From Thermodesulfobacteriota bacterium (GTDB lineage Bacteria; Desulfobacterota; WTBG01; CAIYCZ01; CAIRTM01): DNA of 64,000 nt. A model generated the notes under the pieces. That model made no database searches. It was not told the DNA's origin and worked only from the letters and a program-made list of their open reading frames with translations. How positions within the stretch are numbered: position 1 is the stretch's first letter; the number at the start of each line of letters is the position of its first letter. Of this stretch, positions 33,871-43,019 are shown in pieces. The stretch is taken from contig JANQFE010000045.1 in assembly GCA_028278025.1 (NCBI GenBank), positions 1 through 64,000 on the forward strand, given 5' to 3'. The position numbers and the translations under genes were made by a program.

Positions 33871-34707
33871 GTGCAGGGCTTGATGCGTATATTAGCGGGG
33901 AAGTCACAGGTAGGACTGCTTATTGTTCTAAGCGCAGGTCTTCTGGGGGCGGCAGCCGGCTGCCGAATTCCTCCGGCCAGAGTCAATCCCGGCCAACTAA
34001 ACGGCAGTATTGACTTACCCGGCAAAATTATTCACGCAACAGATAATGCAACCATGGTCCTGATACCCGGTGGAACGACTACAGTCGGTTCAGATCATGG
34101 TGATCCTGATGAGCAGCCTGCGCACGCAGTGTATCTCGAACCATTTTATATAGATATCCATGAGACTACCAATAAACAGTACCGGGTGTTTTTAGAAGAA
34201 ACCTCACACGCAAGGCCTAAGTTCTGGAGTCCCGACCTCGATCGGCCTGATGAGCCTGTTATCGGTATCAGTTGGTATGACGCGGTTGCATACGCACAGT
34301 GGGCCGGCAAGCGGCTGCCGACCGAAGCAGAATGGGAACACGCAGCCCGCGGGGGGAACGGTGATGCTGTTTACCTCTGGGGCAAGGCAGACGCCCGCCG
34401 GTATGTTAACTATGACTCTTTTGGTTTGTTGTCTGTTATGCAGCTGCAGCCGAACGGGTATGGTGTGTATGATATGATCGGTAATGTCTGGGAATGGTGC
34501 GCCGACTGGTATGAAAATGAATACTACAGCATGAGTCCAAAAAAGAATCCCCAGGGACCGTTCACAGGCACCCATAAGGTTCTGCGGGGCGGCGCCTGGT
34601 ATTGTGATAAAAAACACCTTCGTACTGCTAATCGCTATTACGCTCTTCCTGATGCTCAAAGTTTCCATTACGGGTTCAGGTGCGTAAAAAGTGCACAAGC
34701 AGAATAA
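33871..34707 (+). CDS. FGE/SUMF1-fold lipoprotein (cluster A gene 2)
   Basis: This is a 278-residue protein starting at GTG 33871 (GGGAG 10 bases upstream). The signal ends in a lipobox-like GAAAGC. The domain shows MVLIPGGTTTVGSDHGDPDE, FYIDIHETTNKQY, GKRLPTEAEWEHAARG, GVYDMIGNVWEWCADWY and RGGAWYCDKKHLR...GFRCVK. Only one Cys is present where FGE has its catalytic pair, so oxidase activity is doubtful. Its place among cytochromes suggests a structural or assembly role. It is a paralogue of 57352-58161. Confidence 0.85.
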   Translation: MQGLMRILAGKSQVGLLIVLSAGLLGAAAGCRIPPARVNPGQLNGSIDLPGKIIHATDNATMVLIPGGTTTVGSDHGDPDEQPAHAVYLEPFYIDIHETTNKQYRVFLEETSHARPKFWSPDLDRPDEPVIGISWYDAVAYAQWAGKRLPTEAEWEHAARGGNGDAVYLWGKADARRYVNYDSFGLLSVMQLQPNGYGVYDMIGNVWEWCADWYENEYYSMSPKKNPQGPFTGTHKVLRGGAWYCDKKHLRTANRYYALPDAQSFHYGFRCVKSAQAE

Positions 34708-34746
34708 GTAAAATAAAAACCATGTAGAAAGAACAAAGGTCACCCT

Positions 34747-35853
34747 ATGCAGGTTGCAACACAAAAACAGCGTATGCATGCCAACCGATACAAAAAGAGT
34801 TTTCTGTTCATAGTAGCTCTGATGATTGCCGTGCTCTGTGTGTTTTCACACGTTCAGGCGGTTGATGAAGAAAATTGTCTGTTTTGCCATCAATACCGGG
34901 GGCTGAGCTATATTCATAAAAACGGCAGTTTCAGACTGCTCTACGTAACAGAAGACCTGTACCTGAACAGCCCGCACGGCAATTTGAAATGCAGCGACTG
35001 CCATACCGAAATAGACAAATTTCCTCATGGAGAGACAAAAAAGGTTGACTGTCTCACCATATGTCATATCGATGAACCTTCATCAGGTCTGCCGTTCTCA
35101 CACCAAAAGGTAGGAGATTTTTTAGCCCAAAGTGTACACAGCAAGACCGACCCGTCCGGCAATCTCAAACCCTATGCTGAAGATTATCCTGACTGTGTTA
35201 CCTGCCATATGGATCCGCTGTATCGTCCGCTGGCATTCTTAAAAAAAGACATGCCCGGTCTTGAAGAAAAAACAATTCAGCGCTGCTCAATTTGTCATGA
35301 AGAAAGCGCCTTCATGCGCAAATTCTTCAACCACTTCACCTCCCGGATGCAGAAGTTGCGCAAACCGCGCGAAGTTGTGGAAATGTGTTCGAGCTGTCAT
35401 GACAACATTGCAATGATGCAGCGACACAACCGCCCTAATGTCGTTAAGTCCTATATGGAAACATTTCACGGCAAGGCGGTCTATTTTGGTGATGAAAAAT
35501 CAGCCGACTGCACGGACTGTCACGTCATGCCGGGTGAATCAATCCACGCGATCCACTCTATGGACGATCCTGCATCTGCATCCTATAAGGATAACATATA
35601 CAAAACATGCTCCGACATTGACTGCCACCCTGATGCGCAGATGAATCTTGCCGGATACAAAGCCCATGTTGTGGTTTCATCAAAACGCAATCCTGCCGAA
35701 TTTGCATTCTGTGTTTTCTTTGTGGTTTTGACTCTGGGAAGCTTTATCCCTCTGATGATTTTTACTGTTCTAGATATGGCCCGCAGCGTGTTTCCCAATT
35801 TTACATTGATTAAGAAAAAGGTAAAAAAAGAAAAAGGTAAAAAGGCACAATGA
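34747..35853 (+). CDS. Membrane-tethered multihaem cytochrome c (cluster A gene 3)
   Basis: This is a 368-residue protein with an N-terminal signal/anchor (FLFIVALMIAVLCVFSHVQA) and a C-terminal transmembrane helix (FCVFFVVLTLGSFIPLMIF) with a Lys-rich cytoplasmic tail. The haem domain has six CxxCH (CLFCH, CSDCH, CVTCH, CSICH, CSSCH, CTDCH) plus variant sites CLTICH (CX3CH) and CSDIDCH (CX4CH). It overlaps the cytochrome b gene by 4 bp, so it probably accepts electrons from that membrane subunit. It is a paralogue of 51580-52758. Confidence 0.85.
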   Translation: MQVATQKQRMHANRYKKSFLFIVALMIAVLCVFSHVQAVDEENCLFCHQYRGLSYIHKNGSFRLLYVTEDLYLNSPHGNLKCSDCHTEIDKFPHGETKKVDCLTICHIDEPSSGLPFSHQKVGDFLAQSVHSKTDPSGNLKPYAEDYPDCVTCHMDPLYRPLAFLKKDMPGLEEKTIQRCSICHEESAFMRKFFNHFTSRMQKLRKPREVVEMCSSCHDNIAMMQRHNRPNVVKSYMETFHGKAVYFGDEKSADCTDCHVMPGESIHAIHSMDDPASASYKDNIYKTCSDIDCHPDAQMNLAGYKAHVVVSSKRNPAEFAFCVFFVVLTLGSFIPLMIFTVLDMARSVFPNFTLIKKKVKKEKGKKAQ

Positions 35854-37511
35854 AAAAAATCCGGATTGTTGTCAAGGATGGAGAGCTTTACTTTCAGCGG
35901 CTTACATTAAATCAGCGTATCCAGCATATTTTCCTGTTCGTTTCGTTTACCCTGCTGGCAGCTACCGGACTGCCGCTTAAGTTTCATCATACCTGGTGGG
36001 GCGAGGGGCTGTATACTCTTGTCGGCGGCATAACTATTGCACCGATTATACACCGCATAAGCGCTGTTGTTATGACTCTGACCTTTTTGTATCATCTCTG
36101 TTATGTGATTGTATGTGCTTGGAAATATTACATACTACCCTTGAAAAAAGACCGGGACCTGGATTTGAAAACCGTTCTGCAGGCCGTGCTCCAACTCCCT
36201 ATGGTGCCTAACGCAACCGATCTAAAGGAGCTTAAAACAACTCTCAAGTATTTTCTGTTTCTTTCCAGCCAGCGTCCGTCACTTGTTGCACACGGCTTAA
36301 AAGAAAAATTCGGTTACCTGGCGGTCTTCTGGGGTATTCCGGTAATCGGGATCTCAGGGTACCTGCTGTGGGGTGAAACGTTCTTTACCGGCTATTTCAG
36401 CGGAAATGTTCTAAATTTTGCCTACATTGCTCACAGCGATGAAGCCCTGCTTGCAAGCATCGTTATTTTTATCTGGCATTTATATAACGTGCACTGGGCT
36501 CCGGCGGTCTTTCCCATGGGTAAAGCTTGGCTGGACGGGTTCATGAGTGAAAAAGAAATGTCACTGTATCATTATGCGGACTACGTAAGGGCCATGGAAG
36601 ATGCCGGGCTGCAGGACCAGATCAAAAGCAACTGCTTGCAGGAACAGTTTAAGGGCGGTTTCCTTAAACAGGTTTTCCAAAAAATATATATGGGCGTTAT
36701 GATTGTGGCAATATGTTATGCCACAGTGGTAATTTGCCGTGTTATATACGAATCGGTGTTTGTTCTGGGATATCAAATTGTAACAACAGAACCGACTGCC
36801 GAGGTCAAACCGCTCGTTGAACCGCAATTTCTTGAGGAAATCATGCTGGAAGACGATGAGCAAAAAACTTTTTACCGCGGGTACCGCTTTGTAAAAGAAA
36901 AAGAAATCAAAAATCATTATCACCGGATTGAGCTGGAGGTCGGCCCTGATACGATCTCCCACTGCATAACCTGTCATGGAGACCTGCCTCACGGCAATTC
37001 AGTCCACATCAGATCGTTTCTGAATATGCATAATCTATACTTTGCATGTCAAACATGTCATGTACGTCCCGGAGAGAGTGCTGAACGTTTATACTATTAC
37101 TGGTACAAGCGTACAACCGGTGAGATTATTTCTAATCCGGACATCGGTAACCGGATGATTGATACTCTTGATATTAAACTGACGCCCTGTGAGACATGCA
37201 CAGCACCTCCTGAAAATTCTGATATCAAAAAAGAAAGAGCTGCGGTCAAAGACCTCATGGACAGGATTCAGGCGGCAACAACAAGTGTGCAGGAGAAAAA
37301 GCAGATTGTCGCAACACTCCACCAGAATGTTGCAGAGCGCCCCCTTGCGTGCAGCGAATGTCACAGCCGCAAAGAGCAGTTTTTACCCCTTCAGGAAATG
37401 GGTTTTTCTGAAGATCGGATTGCCCTGGTTGCGAGTGACCAGATAACGAAAATGATACAGGAGTATAAGGAGTTCCATACTCCGGAGTTCCTCGAACCCG
37501 GTACACAATAA
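35850..37511 (+). CDS. Cytochrome b-cytochrome c fusion protein (cluster A gene 4)
   Basis: This is a 553-residue protein. The N-terminal half is a four-helix cytochrome b of the hydrogenase/formate dehydrogenase gamma-like type, with His residues in helices (RIQHIFLF, IIHRISAVV, IWHLYNVHW). A further helix near residue 285 leads to a periplasmic domain with CITCH, CQTCH and CSECH, plus a CETCT site lacking His. It likely oxidises quinol and passes electrons to periplasmic haems. In cluster B the same two parts are separate genes (50876-51580 and 50077-50856). It overlaps gene 3 by 4 bp. Confidence 0.85.
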   Translation: MKKIRIVVKDGELYFQRLTLNQRIQHIFLFVSFTLLAATGLPLKFHHTWWGEGLYTLVGGITIAPIIHRISAVVMTLTFLYHLCYVIVCAWKYYILPLKKDRDLDLKTVLQAVLQLPMVPNATDLKELKTTLKYFLFLSSQRPSLVAHGLKEKFGYLAVFWGIPVIGISGYLLWGETFFTGYFSGNVLNFAYIAHSDEALLASIVIFIWHLYNVHWAPAVFPMGKAWLDGFMSEKEMSLYHYADYVRAMEDAGLQDQIKSNCLQEQFKGGFLKQVFQKIYMGVMIVAICYATVVICRVIYESVFVLGYQIVTTEPTAEVKPLVEPQFLEEIMLEDDEQKTFYRGYRFVKEKEIKNHYHRIELEVGPDTISHCITCHGDLPHGNSVHIRSFLNMHNLYFACQTCHVRPGESAERLYYYWYKRTTGEIISNPDIGNRMIDTLDIKLTPCETCTAPPENSDIKKERAAVKDLMDRIQAATTSVQEKKQIVATLHQNVAERPLACSECHSRKEQFLPLQEMGFSEDRIALVASDQITKMIQEYKEFHTPEFLEPGTQ

Positions 37512-37521
37512 AAAGTAGTCC

Positions 37522-38469
37522 ATGATGAAAAAGTTACTTTGTCGCTATCTTTCTATAGGCCTGTTTTTATTGCTATGCGTTGATAACACACCGGCATATT
37601 GTCAAACAAGCGCACTCCCTATCATTAAATCACGTCATCTTTTTACTATTGACGCCGGCTTGCTGCATCCCAGTGATGTGGCCGTAGGCCCCCAGGGCAG
37701 GATATATGTTGTTGACGGTGTTCATCATCAAATTAAAATCTATAATCGGGACGGTACCTTTATCTCTTCCTTCGGCTCCCAGGGTTCAGCCGGTGGCTCG
37801 TTCCATTACCCGTTAGGCTTGGATGTCAGCAGAGAAGGAAGCGTGTATGTAGCTGATGCGGGCAATCATCGTGTTCAGATTTTTGATGCTTCCGGTCTGT
37901 TCCTGCAGCAGTTTTCCCTCCCGCCCCCCAAGAATGCAAAAATGTCTGATCCCAGCGATGTTGCTGTTGATGACACTACCGGACGCTGCTATGTTGTTGA
38001 CAATGATAATCATAGAATCCTGGTCTATACCAAGGATGGTTCCCGTCTTATAAAAATATGGGGTGAAAGCGGCGAGAAACTGGGGCAATTTCAGTATCCG
38101 TTCCTGGTATCTATGGACAGGCATGCACACCTTTATGTCGTGGATGTGCTTAATACGCGCGTACAGGCGTTTAATCCCGAAGGTCGTGTTATGGCCTATA
38201 TCGGCAAATGGGGTGTTGACAGAGGACAGTTTTACCGGCCCAAAGGGGTTACCGTTGACCACAAAGACCGCATCTTTATCAGCGACAGCTATCTGGGGGT
38301 CATACAGATTTTTAAACGGTTTCGTAAATTTATCGGCATCCTCGGTGATCAGGCCGGTGAAATGCTGCGGTTTAAAACCCCTACGGGCATATATATCGAT
38401 ACTACGCTGAGGCTCTATGTTGTAGAAATGGCCCAAAACCGGGTCTCAGTCTATCAAATTCTGGAATAG
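37522..38469 (+). CDS. Exported NHL-repeat beta-propeller (cluster A gene 5)
   Basis: This is a 315-residue protein with a signal peptide (SIGLFLLLCVDNTPAYCQ) and about six NHL repeats. Examples are HPSDVAVGPQGRIYVVDGVH, YPLGLDVSREGSVYVADAGN, RPKGVTVDHKDRIFISDSYL and TPTGIYIDTTLRLYVVEM. It is probably a six-bladed periplasmic propeller acting as an interaction platform. No haem motif or catalytic site is seen. It is a paralogue of 48989-49954, where the gene is also the partner of the cytochrome b/c unit. Confidence 0.85.
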   Translation: MMKKLLCRYLSIGLFLLLCVDNTPAYCQTSALPIIKSRHLFTIDAGLLHPSDVAVGPQGRIYVVDGVHHQIKIYNRDGTFISSFGSQGSAGGSFHYPLGLDVSREGSVYVADAGNHRVQIFDASGLFLQQFSLPPPKNAKMSDPSDVAVDDTTGRCYVVDNDNHRILVYTKDGSRLIKIWGESGEKLGQFQYPFLVSMDRHAHLYVVDVLNTRVQAFNPEGRVMAYIGKWGVDRGQFYRPKGVTVDHKDRIFISDSYLGVIQIFKRFRKFIGILGDQAGEMLRFKTPTGIYIDTTLRLYVVEMAQNRVSVYQILE

Positions 38470-38502
38470 TTTGTGAATCAAGCAGTTTGTGAAGCGATTA
38501 CT

Positions 38503-40548
38503 ATGCAGAAATATGTTATTAAAACAATACTATCTATTTGGTATGCCGCCGCGATGCTGGCCGGCTCCTCGGCAGCTGCCCAGATGTTTCATGCCGATAA
38601 GCCTGACACGGCCAAACGATGTGCTGTTTGCCACTACCAATGGGTATATCCCTTTTATGCTGAGCAGCGTGACGGAGAGTTGGCACCGCGCCCACAGGCG
38701 AAGGCTGTTGCAAGCCCTGAGATGTGCCTGTCATGTCACGATGGCTCTGTTGCAGATTCACGCAAACGGGTTTTTCACAGTCCCGGACATCATACCGGCA
38801 TTGTGCCGTCGGACAAGGTTTCCATTCCTGAAGAATTTCCTCTTGACGAATCAGGGCAGATACAATGTGCCACGTGCCATTCCCCGCATGCCCTTCCCAG
38901 CGAGACTGATACCGGCTTTGGCCTTTTCTTACGGGCAGAAAACAAAAACTCTCAGTTCTGCAAGACCTGTCACACGAATAATGAGGGCGGCCCCGCGCAG
39001 GGTAATCATGCAATTGACATAAGTGCTACTGCAAAAACTTCGGATATCATTAAGAACGGCGGTCGCTTCGGTACGGACCGCGAAAAACAAATTATCTGCG
39101 AAACCTGTCACAGTGCTCACGGCGGCTTATCTGAAAAACTGTTAATACTTCCTGTTGCTGAAAACTCCCGGAGGTCTGCCCTGTGTGAAGCATGTCATTC
39201 ACAAAATCCGGGCACGGCAAACGGTCAACCCGATCCCGGCGGCAGCCACCCGGTAGGCACCCTGCCGCAAAAAACAAAAATTCCCTCTCAGTGGTCCAGC
39301 GGGGCAAAAATCGTTCTGAACCCTTCCGGTGCCCTACTGTGCAGGACCTGCCACACCCCTCACGGCGCAGCAGGGCAAAAAGCACTGCTTGTCGACCACA
39401 ATCATCAGGACTCCCTCTGCATGCAGTGCCATAAAAGTCAAAAAACAATTGTAGGTTCCAGCCATGATATGAAAATTACGGCGCCGGATGAAAAAAATAT
39501 CCGTGGACACCGCGCTGCTGAAACAGGCCCATGCAGTTCATGTCATCTTGCACATAAAAGCAACACCCTCTTGCTATGGGCACGACAACTTCATCCGACA
39601 TCTCAGAGCACCGTCCTGGAGGAGTTGTGTATCAGCTGTCATGCGCCGGGGCAATGCGGGGGAAAAGCACTACCGGGTGAGGCATCTCACCCTGTTAATG
39701 TACTATTTGAGCCCGACACCCCCCTGCCGTCGTTACCTTTATTTGATACAGATAACAGGCCAGCACCGCAAGGCACCCTAAGCTGCCTGACCTGTCACCG
39801 GGCACATGATCCCGCCCCGCTGTATATGCACGACCCGACCGCACCCGTTAAGCGGGGGGCATTTCTTAGACTAGCCCGGGCAGGAGTAACAAACCTGTGC
39901 ATCAGCTGTCATAAACAGCAAGCGTCGATTATCGGCACCGACCATGATTTAACCCTTTCCGCCCCTGATTTCATCAATGTGTTCGGGCAGAAAGTCGAAC
40001 AGAAAAATATATGCAGTTCCTGTCACGTTGCTCATAATGCATCACTGGAGAAATACTTATGGGCCGGGCCGCTGGGCAAAGTCTCCGCTAAAGAAGAGGA
40101 AGGCGAGCCAAAAGCTGAAGCAAACAGTATGGAAAGGACGTGCACCGGATGCCATTCCGGGGGCAATGCTGCGGCAGCTCAGATTCCACGATACGGACAA
40201 CACCCCCCAGGGGTACAAATCCAGGAGGACTTGTTGAAAGTCGCCCTGGATTCCTCTGATACCCCGCTCCCGGTTTTTAATGACCAAAACGAAGCACCAT
40301 CACATACAGGACCTATTATCGTATGCTCAACATGTCACAATCCGCACCAGTGGGACCCTAAAAAAAACATGCCGGGACCGGGTATCCCAATAGAAGGTGA
40401 TGCAACCAACAGTTTTTTGCGGCCGGGACTGCCTGTTATGTTTTGTGCAGGCTGCCATGGGCAAGAGGCCCTCTTCAAATTCAAATACTTTCACAGTCAT
40501 ATCGGCCGCAAACAAAACAACAATTCTTTCTCTTTTAAAAAGCACTGA
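38503..40548 (+). CDS. 16-haem cytochrome c (cluster A gene 6)
   Basis: This is a 681-residue protein from the ATG at 38503, chosen because the signal peptide (YVIKTILSIWYAAAMLAG) begins there. GTG at 38473 would add a non-signal extension. Sixteen CxxCH motifs are spread along the chain in recurring modules. Each module has a pair such as CSSCHLAH and CISCHAPGQC, then a CLTCHRAH-type site, then GTDHDL or a similar motif. The doubled CxxCH pattern is known from large periplasmic or extracellular cytochromes. It is a molecular-wire candidate. The paralogue 54754-57345 has one more four-haem module. Confidence 0.88.
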   Translation: MQKYVIKTILSIWYAAAMLAGSSAAAQMFHADKPDTAKRCAVCHYQWVYPFYAEQRDGELAPRPQAKAVASPEMCLSCHDGSVADSRKRVFHSPGHHTGIVPSDKVSIPEEFPLDESGQIQCATCHSPHALPSETDTGFGLFLRAENKNSQFCKTCHTNNEGGPAQGNHAIDISATAKTSDIIKNGGRFGTDREKQIICETCHSAHGGLSEKLLILPVAENSRRSALCEACHSQNPGTANGQPDPGGSHPVGTLPQKTKIPSQWSSGAKIVLNPSGALLCRTCHTPHGAAGQKALLVDHNHQDSLCMQCHKSQKTIVGSSHDMKITAPDEKNIRGHRAAETGPCSSCHLAHKSNTLLLWARQLHPTSQSTVLEELCISCHAPGQCGGKALPGEASHPVNVLFEPDTPLPSLPLFDTDNRPAPQGTLSCLTCHRAHDPAPLYMHDPTAPVKRGAFLRLARAGVTNLCISCHKQQASIIGTDHDLTLSAPDFINVFGQKVEQKNICSSCHVAHNASLEKYLWAGPLGKVSAKEEEGEPKAEANSMERTCTGCHSGGNAAAAQIPRYGQHPPGVQIQEDLLKVALDSSDTPLPVFNDQNEAPSHTGPIIVCSTCHNPHQWDPKKNMPGPGIPIEGDATNSFLRPGLPVMFCAGCHGQEALFKFKYFHSHIGRKQNNNSFSFKKH

Positions 40549-42074
40549 TGTTAAACCGCAATAATATACATTATTATCTTTATCTAAATCTACTTGGCCT
40601 CCTGATAGGCCTCGGCAATGCTGTAGCTGAAACTGAGGAGCCCGTAAACCCTCACTGGACTGATAAGCACTGCACGGAATGTCATGTCAAAGCAGAAAAG
40701 CCGGATTTACTCTTTGAAGGCGACAGTGTACAAATGTGCAATCGCTGCCATGCCGAATCTTTTGCCCGCACAGATATTCATCCGGTTGGGGTAAAACCGA
40801 CTGCAGATATGCAAAAAATCATGCCGGACACCTGGCCGCTGGAAAACGGAGCAATTACTTGTATTACCTGCCACGACGTCCTGGTTCAGATGAAAGAAAA
40901 TGCTGCTCAAAGACTGCTGAATCCCTCGTTCCTGCGGGGTGCCCCGTATGAACAGATATCGTCCTTTTGCTTCTCGTGTCATCAGCAGAATCAGTTTGCA
41001 AAAACCAACCCCCACGAGCAGCTGGACGCACAGGGTACCATCATTGCAGGACGCTGCCTTTTCTGTCACCAGTCGCTGCCGAATCCACAGCAGGCTCAAA
41101 GCATCAATGACGTTACGTTTAATAATGGCCGGACTGACATGTGTGTCAATTGTCACAGCGATAAACAAACTGCCCATCCCGCGCGCGCAGACCATCTGGT
41201 GGAACTGTCTGCAGACCGGCTCACGTCTTTGCAGTTTGAGGGCGGCAAGCAAGGCATCGAACTGCCGATCTTTCGCGGAAGCGTTGTGTGCGGCACCTGC
41301 CACAACCCGCACCAAAAAGGTGTCATGCACCGGCAGGAGATTGGTCACGGCGCCGGCACAGAAAATTTTCTTCGTCTTAACGGTGGATATGCATTGTGTG
41401 TTTTCTGTCATACGGACATGCGTATAACTGCAAAGCGATCTTTCAGCCGACCGAGTCGTAATGCGCTGAAAACTGCTCCCGAGGTTATGAGGAATCACAA
41501 ACCCTGGGCAGAAAACAAATGCAAAATGTGCCACACCATCACACCTAAAAACCGAACAAAACCTGCTGCGGTGTTGCTGTGCTTCAAGCAGGGCTGCCAT
41601 CAAACCGACATGCTTGAAAAAGAATTCGTGCATGCAAAAAGTGTCGGCGAAAACTGCTATTTTTGCCATGAGTCGCACAACGCCGGCTACAAGAAATTGC
41701 TGCGGATAAATGAAAAGCGCCTGTGCTACACCTGCCATCCGTTGATACAAAACGAAAACATGAGTGAGTCTGTACAACCGGCGTCAAAATGGCATGATGA
41801 GTACTTAGCCTATATACAGACTACCGACATACCGCAGGAGCGGGCCTGTGAATTTTGCCACAGCAGCAGTCACCAAAAAGAAATAAGCACCATCAAAACC
41901 GGCTCGTGTGCTGATTGTCATATTTATGTACGGCAACGCTTAGCTGAAGCGGCTATACAGCCGATAAACAGTCACCAGCAGTTTGAAAAACAATCATGCT
42001 CTGCATGTCATGACCCGCATGCAGCAGCATATCCGTTTCAACTAAAAAATCCTGTGGAGACCTATACGCAATGA
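40548..42074 (+). CDS. 14-haem cytochrome c (cluster A gene 7)
   Basis: This is a 508-residue exported protein with an N-terminal hydrophobic segment (YLYLNLLGLLIGLGNAVA). Fourteen CxxCH motifs run from CTECH near residue 42 to CSACH near 492. A CFKQGCH (CX4CH) site near 343 is conserved in the paralogue as CFVSDCH, so it may also bind haem or be structural. The start overlaps the previous stop by one base, and the next gene starts at an ATGA overlap. Confidence 0.87.
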   Translation: MLNRNNIHYYLYLNLLGLLIGLGNAVAETEEPVNPHWTDKHCTECHVKAEKPDLLFEGDSVQMCNRCHAESFARTDIHPVGVKPTADMQKIMPDTWPLENGAITCITCHDVLVQMKENAAQRLLNPSFLRGAPYEQISSFCFSCHQQNQFAKTNPHEQLDAQGTIIAGRCLFCHQSLPNPQQAQSINDVTFNNGRTDMCVNCHSDKQTAHPARADHLVELSADRLTSLQFEGGKQGIELPIFRGSVVCGTCHNPHQKGVMHRQEIGHGAGTENFLRLNGGYALCVFCHTDMRITAKRSFSRPSRNALKTAPEVMRNHKPWAENKCKMCHTITPKNRTKPAAVLLCFKQGCHQTDMLEKEFVHAKSVGENCYFCHESHNAGYKKLLRINEKRLCYTCHPLIQNENMSESVQPASKWHDEYLAYIQTTDIPQERACEFCHSSSHQKEISTIKTGSCADCHIYVRQRLAEAAIQPINSHQQFEKQSCSACHDPHAAAYPFQLKNPVETYTQ

Positions 42075-43009
42075 ACCGTAAGAACCTCTTCAAAGTTTTC
42101 AGGGGCGCTGCCCGTATTGTTGCCGTATGTGCTTTAGTCTTACTTCCGGCAGGTTGCAAAAATGCCCCTGTGCTTCAAAGCACATCCCCAGTGGTGCAGC
42201 TCCTTGAGGGCGCGTTCTACACGGGTACAGATTCATGTATCCCCTGCCACGATGATGTGTACGGTCAATATAAACAAACTATACATTACAGGCTGGCACC
42301 TCATGAATTAACAGATGCAACAAGAGGTTGTGAAACATGCCATGGGCCGGGAAGTCTTCATGTGCAGGCCAAGGGGGGCCTTGATAACATCATCAGCTTT
42401 TCAGAGCTTTCAGCCGAAGAGAGTTCAGAAATCTGTCTCTCCTGTCACCGTGGAGAACCGATAAGGGACTGGCGTGCCAGTGTGCACATCCTCAACGGCG
42501 TCGGCTGTAATGCCTGTCACAAGTCTCATAAAATTACCGCTCCCAAGATGGTGCATCTGGGAGACCCCGATATCTGCTTTACCTGTCACCAGGGCAAAAA
42601 AGCCCAGCATATGCTTCCTTCGCACCATCCGATTAAGGAAAAAAAGATGAAGTGCAGTGACTGTCATAACAACCATGGTTCCGAGAACAACAACCTGAAC
42701 AAGCCGACACTGAATGATGTCTGTTTTGAATGCCATGCTGAATACCAGGGCCCGTTTGTGTATGAGCACAAACCGGTCTTTGAAGACTGTTCCATATGCC
42801 ATGACCCCCATGGAACAATTGCAAACAACCTGCTGAAACAGAGCCAGCCCTTTCTCTGTCTGCGTTGTCACCGGGGGCATAAACGCAATCCAAAAATCGG
42901 CCCTCATCCAAGTGTTGCGGCTTTTCTGACATCCTGCACCCAGTGTCATGCACAGGTCCATGGCAGTGATATGCCGTCGCAACTCAATGGAACCGGACTA
43001 ACCAGGTAG
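42071..43009 (+). CDS. DmsE-family decahaem cytochrome c (cluster A gene 8)
   Basis: This is a 312-residue protein with a signal of lipoprotein type (IVAVCALVLLPAGC). Ten CxxCH motifs run CIPCH, CETCH, CLSCH, CNACH, CFTCH, CSDCH, CFECH, CSICH, CLRCH and CTQCH. Spacing and the C-terminal CTQCHAQVHGSDMPSQL are typical of the MtrA/DmsE group that inserts into an MtrB-type barrel. The barrel gene follows 10 bp later, the classic porin-cytochrome arrangement for moving electrons through the outer membrane. It is a close paralogue of 58411-59337. Confidence 0.93.
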   Translation: MNRKNLFKVFRGAARIVAVCALVLLPAGCKNAPVLQSTSPVVQLLEGAFYTGTDSCIPCHDDVYGQYKQTIHYRLAPHELTDATRGCETCHGPGSLHVQAKGGLDNIISFSELSAEESSEICLSCHRGEPIRDWRASVHILNGVGCNACHKSHKITAPKMVHLGDPDICFTCHQGKKAQHMLPSHHPIKEKKMKCSDCHNNHGSENNNLNKPTLNDVCFECHAEYQGPFVYEHKPVFEDCSICHDPHGTIANNLLKQSQPFLCLRCHRGHKRNPKIGPHPSVAAFLTSCTQCHAQVHGSDMPSQLNGTGLTR

Positions 43010-43019
43010 GACGAGATAA

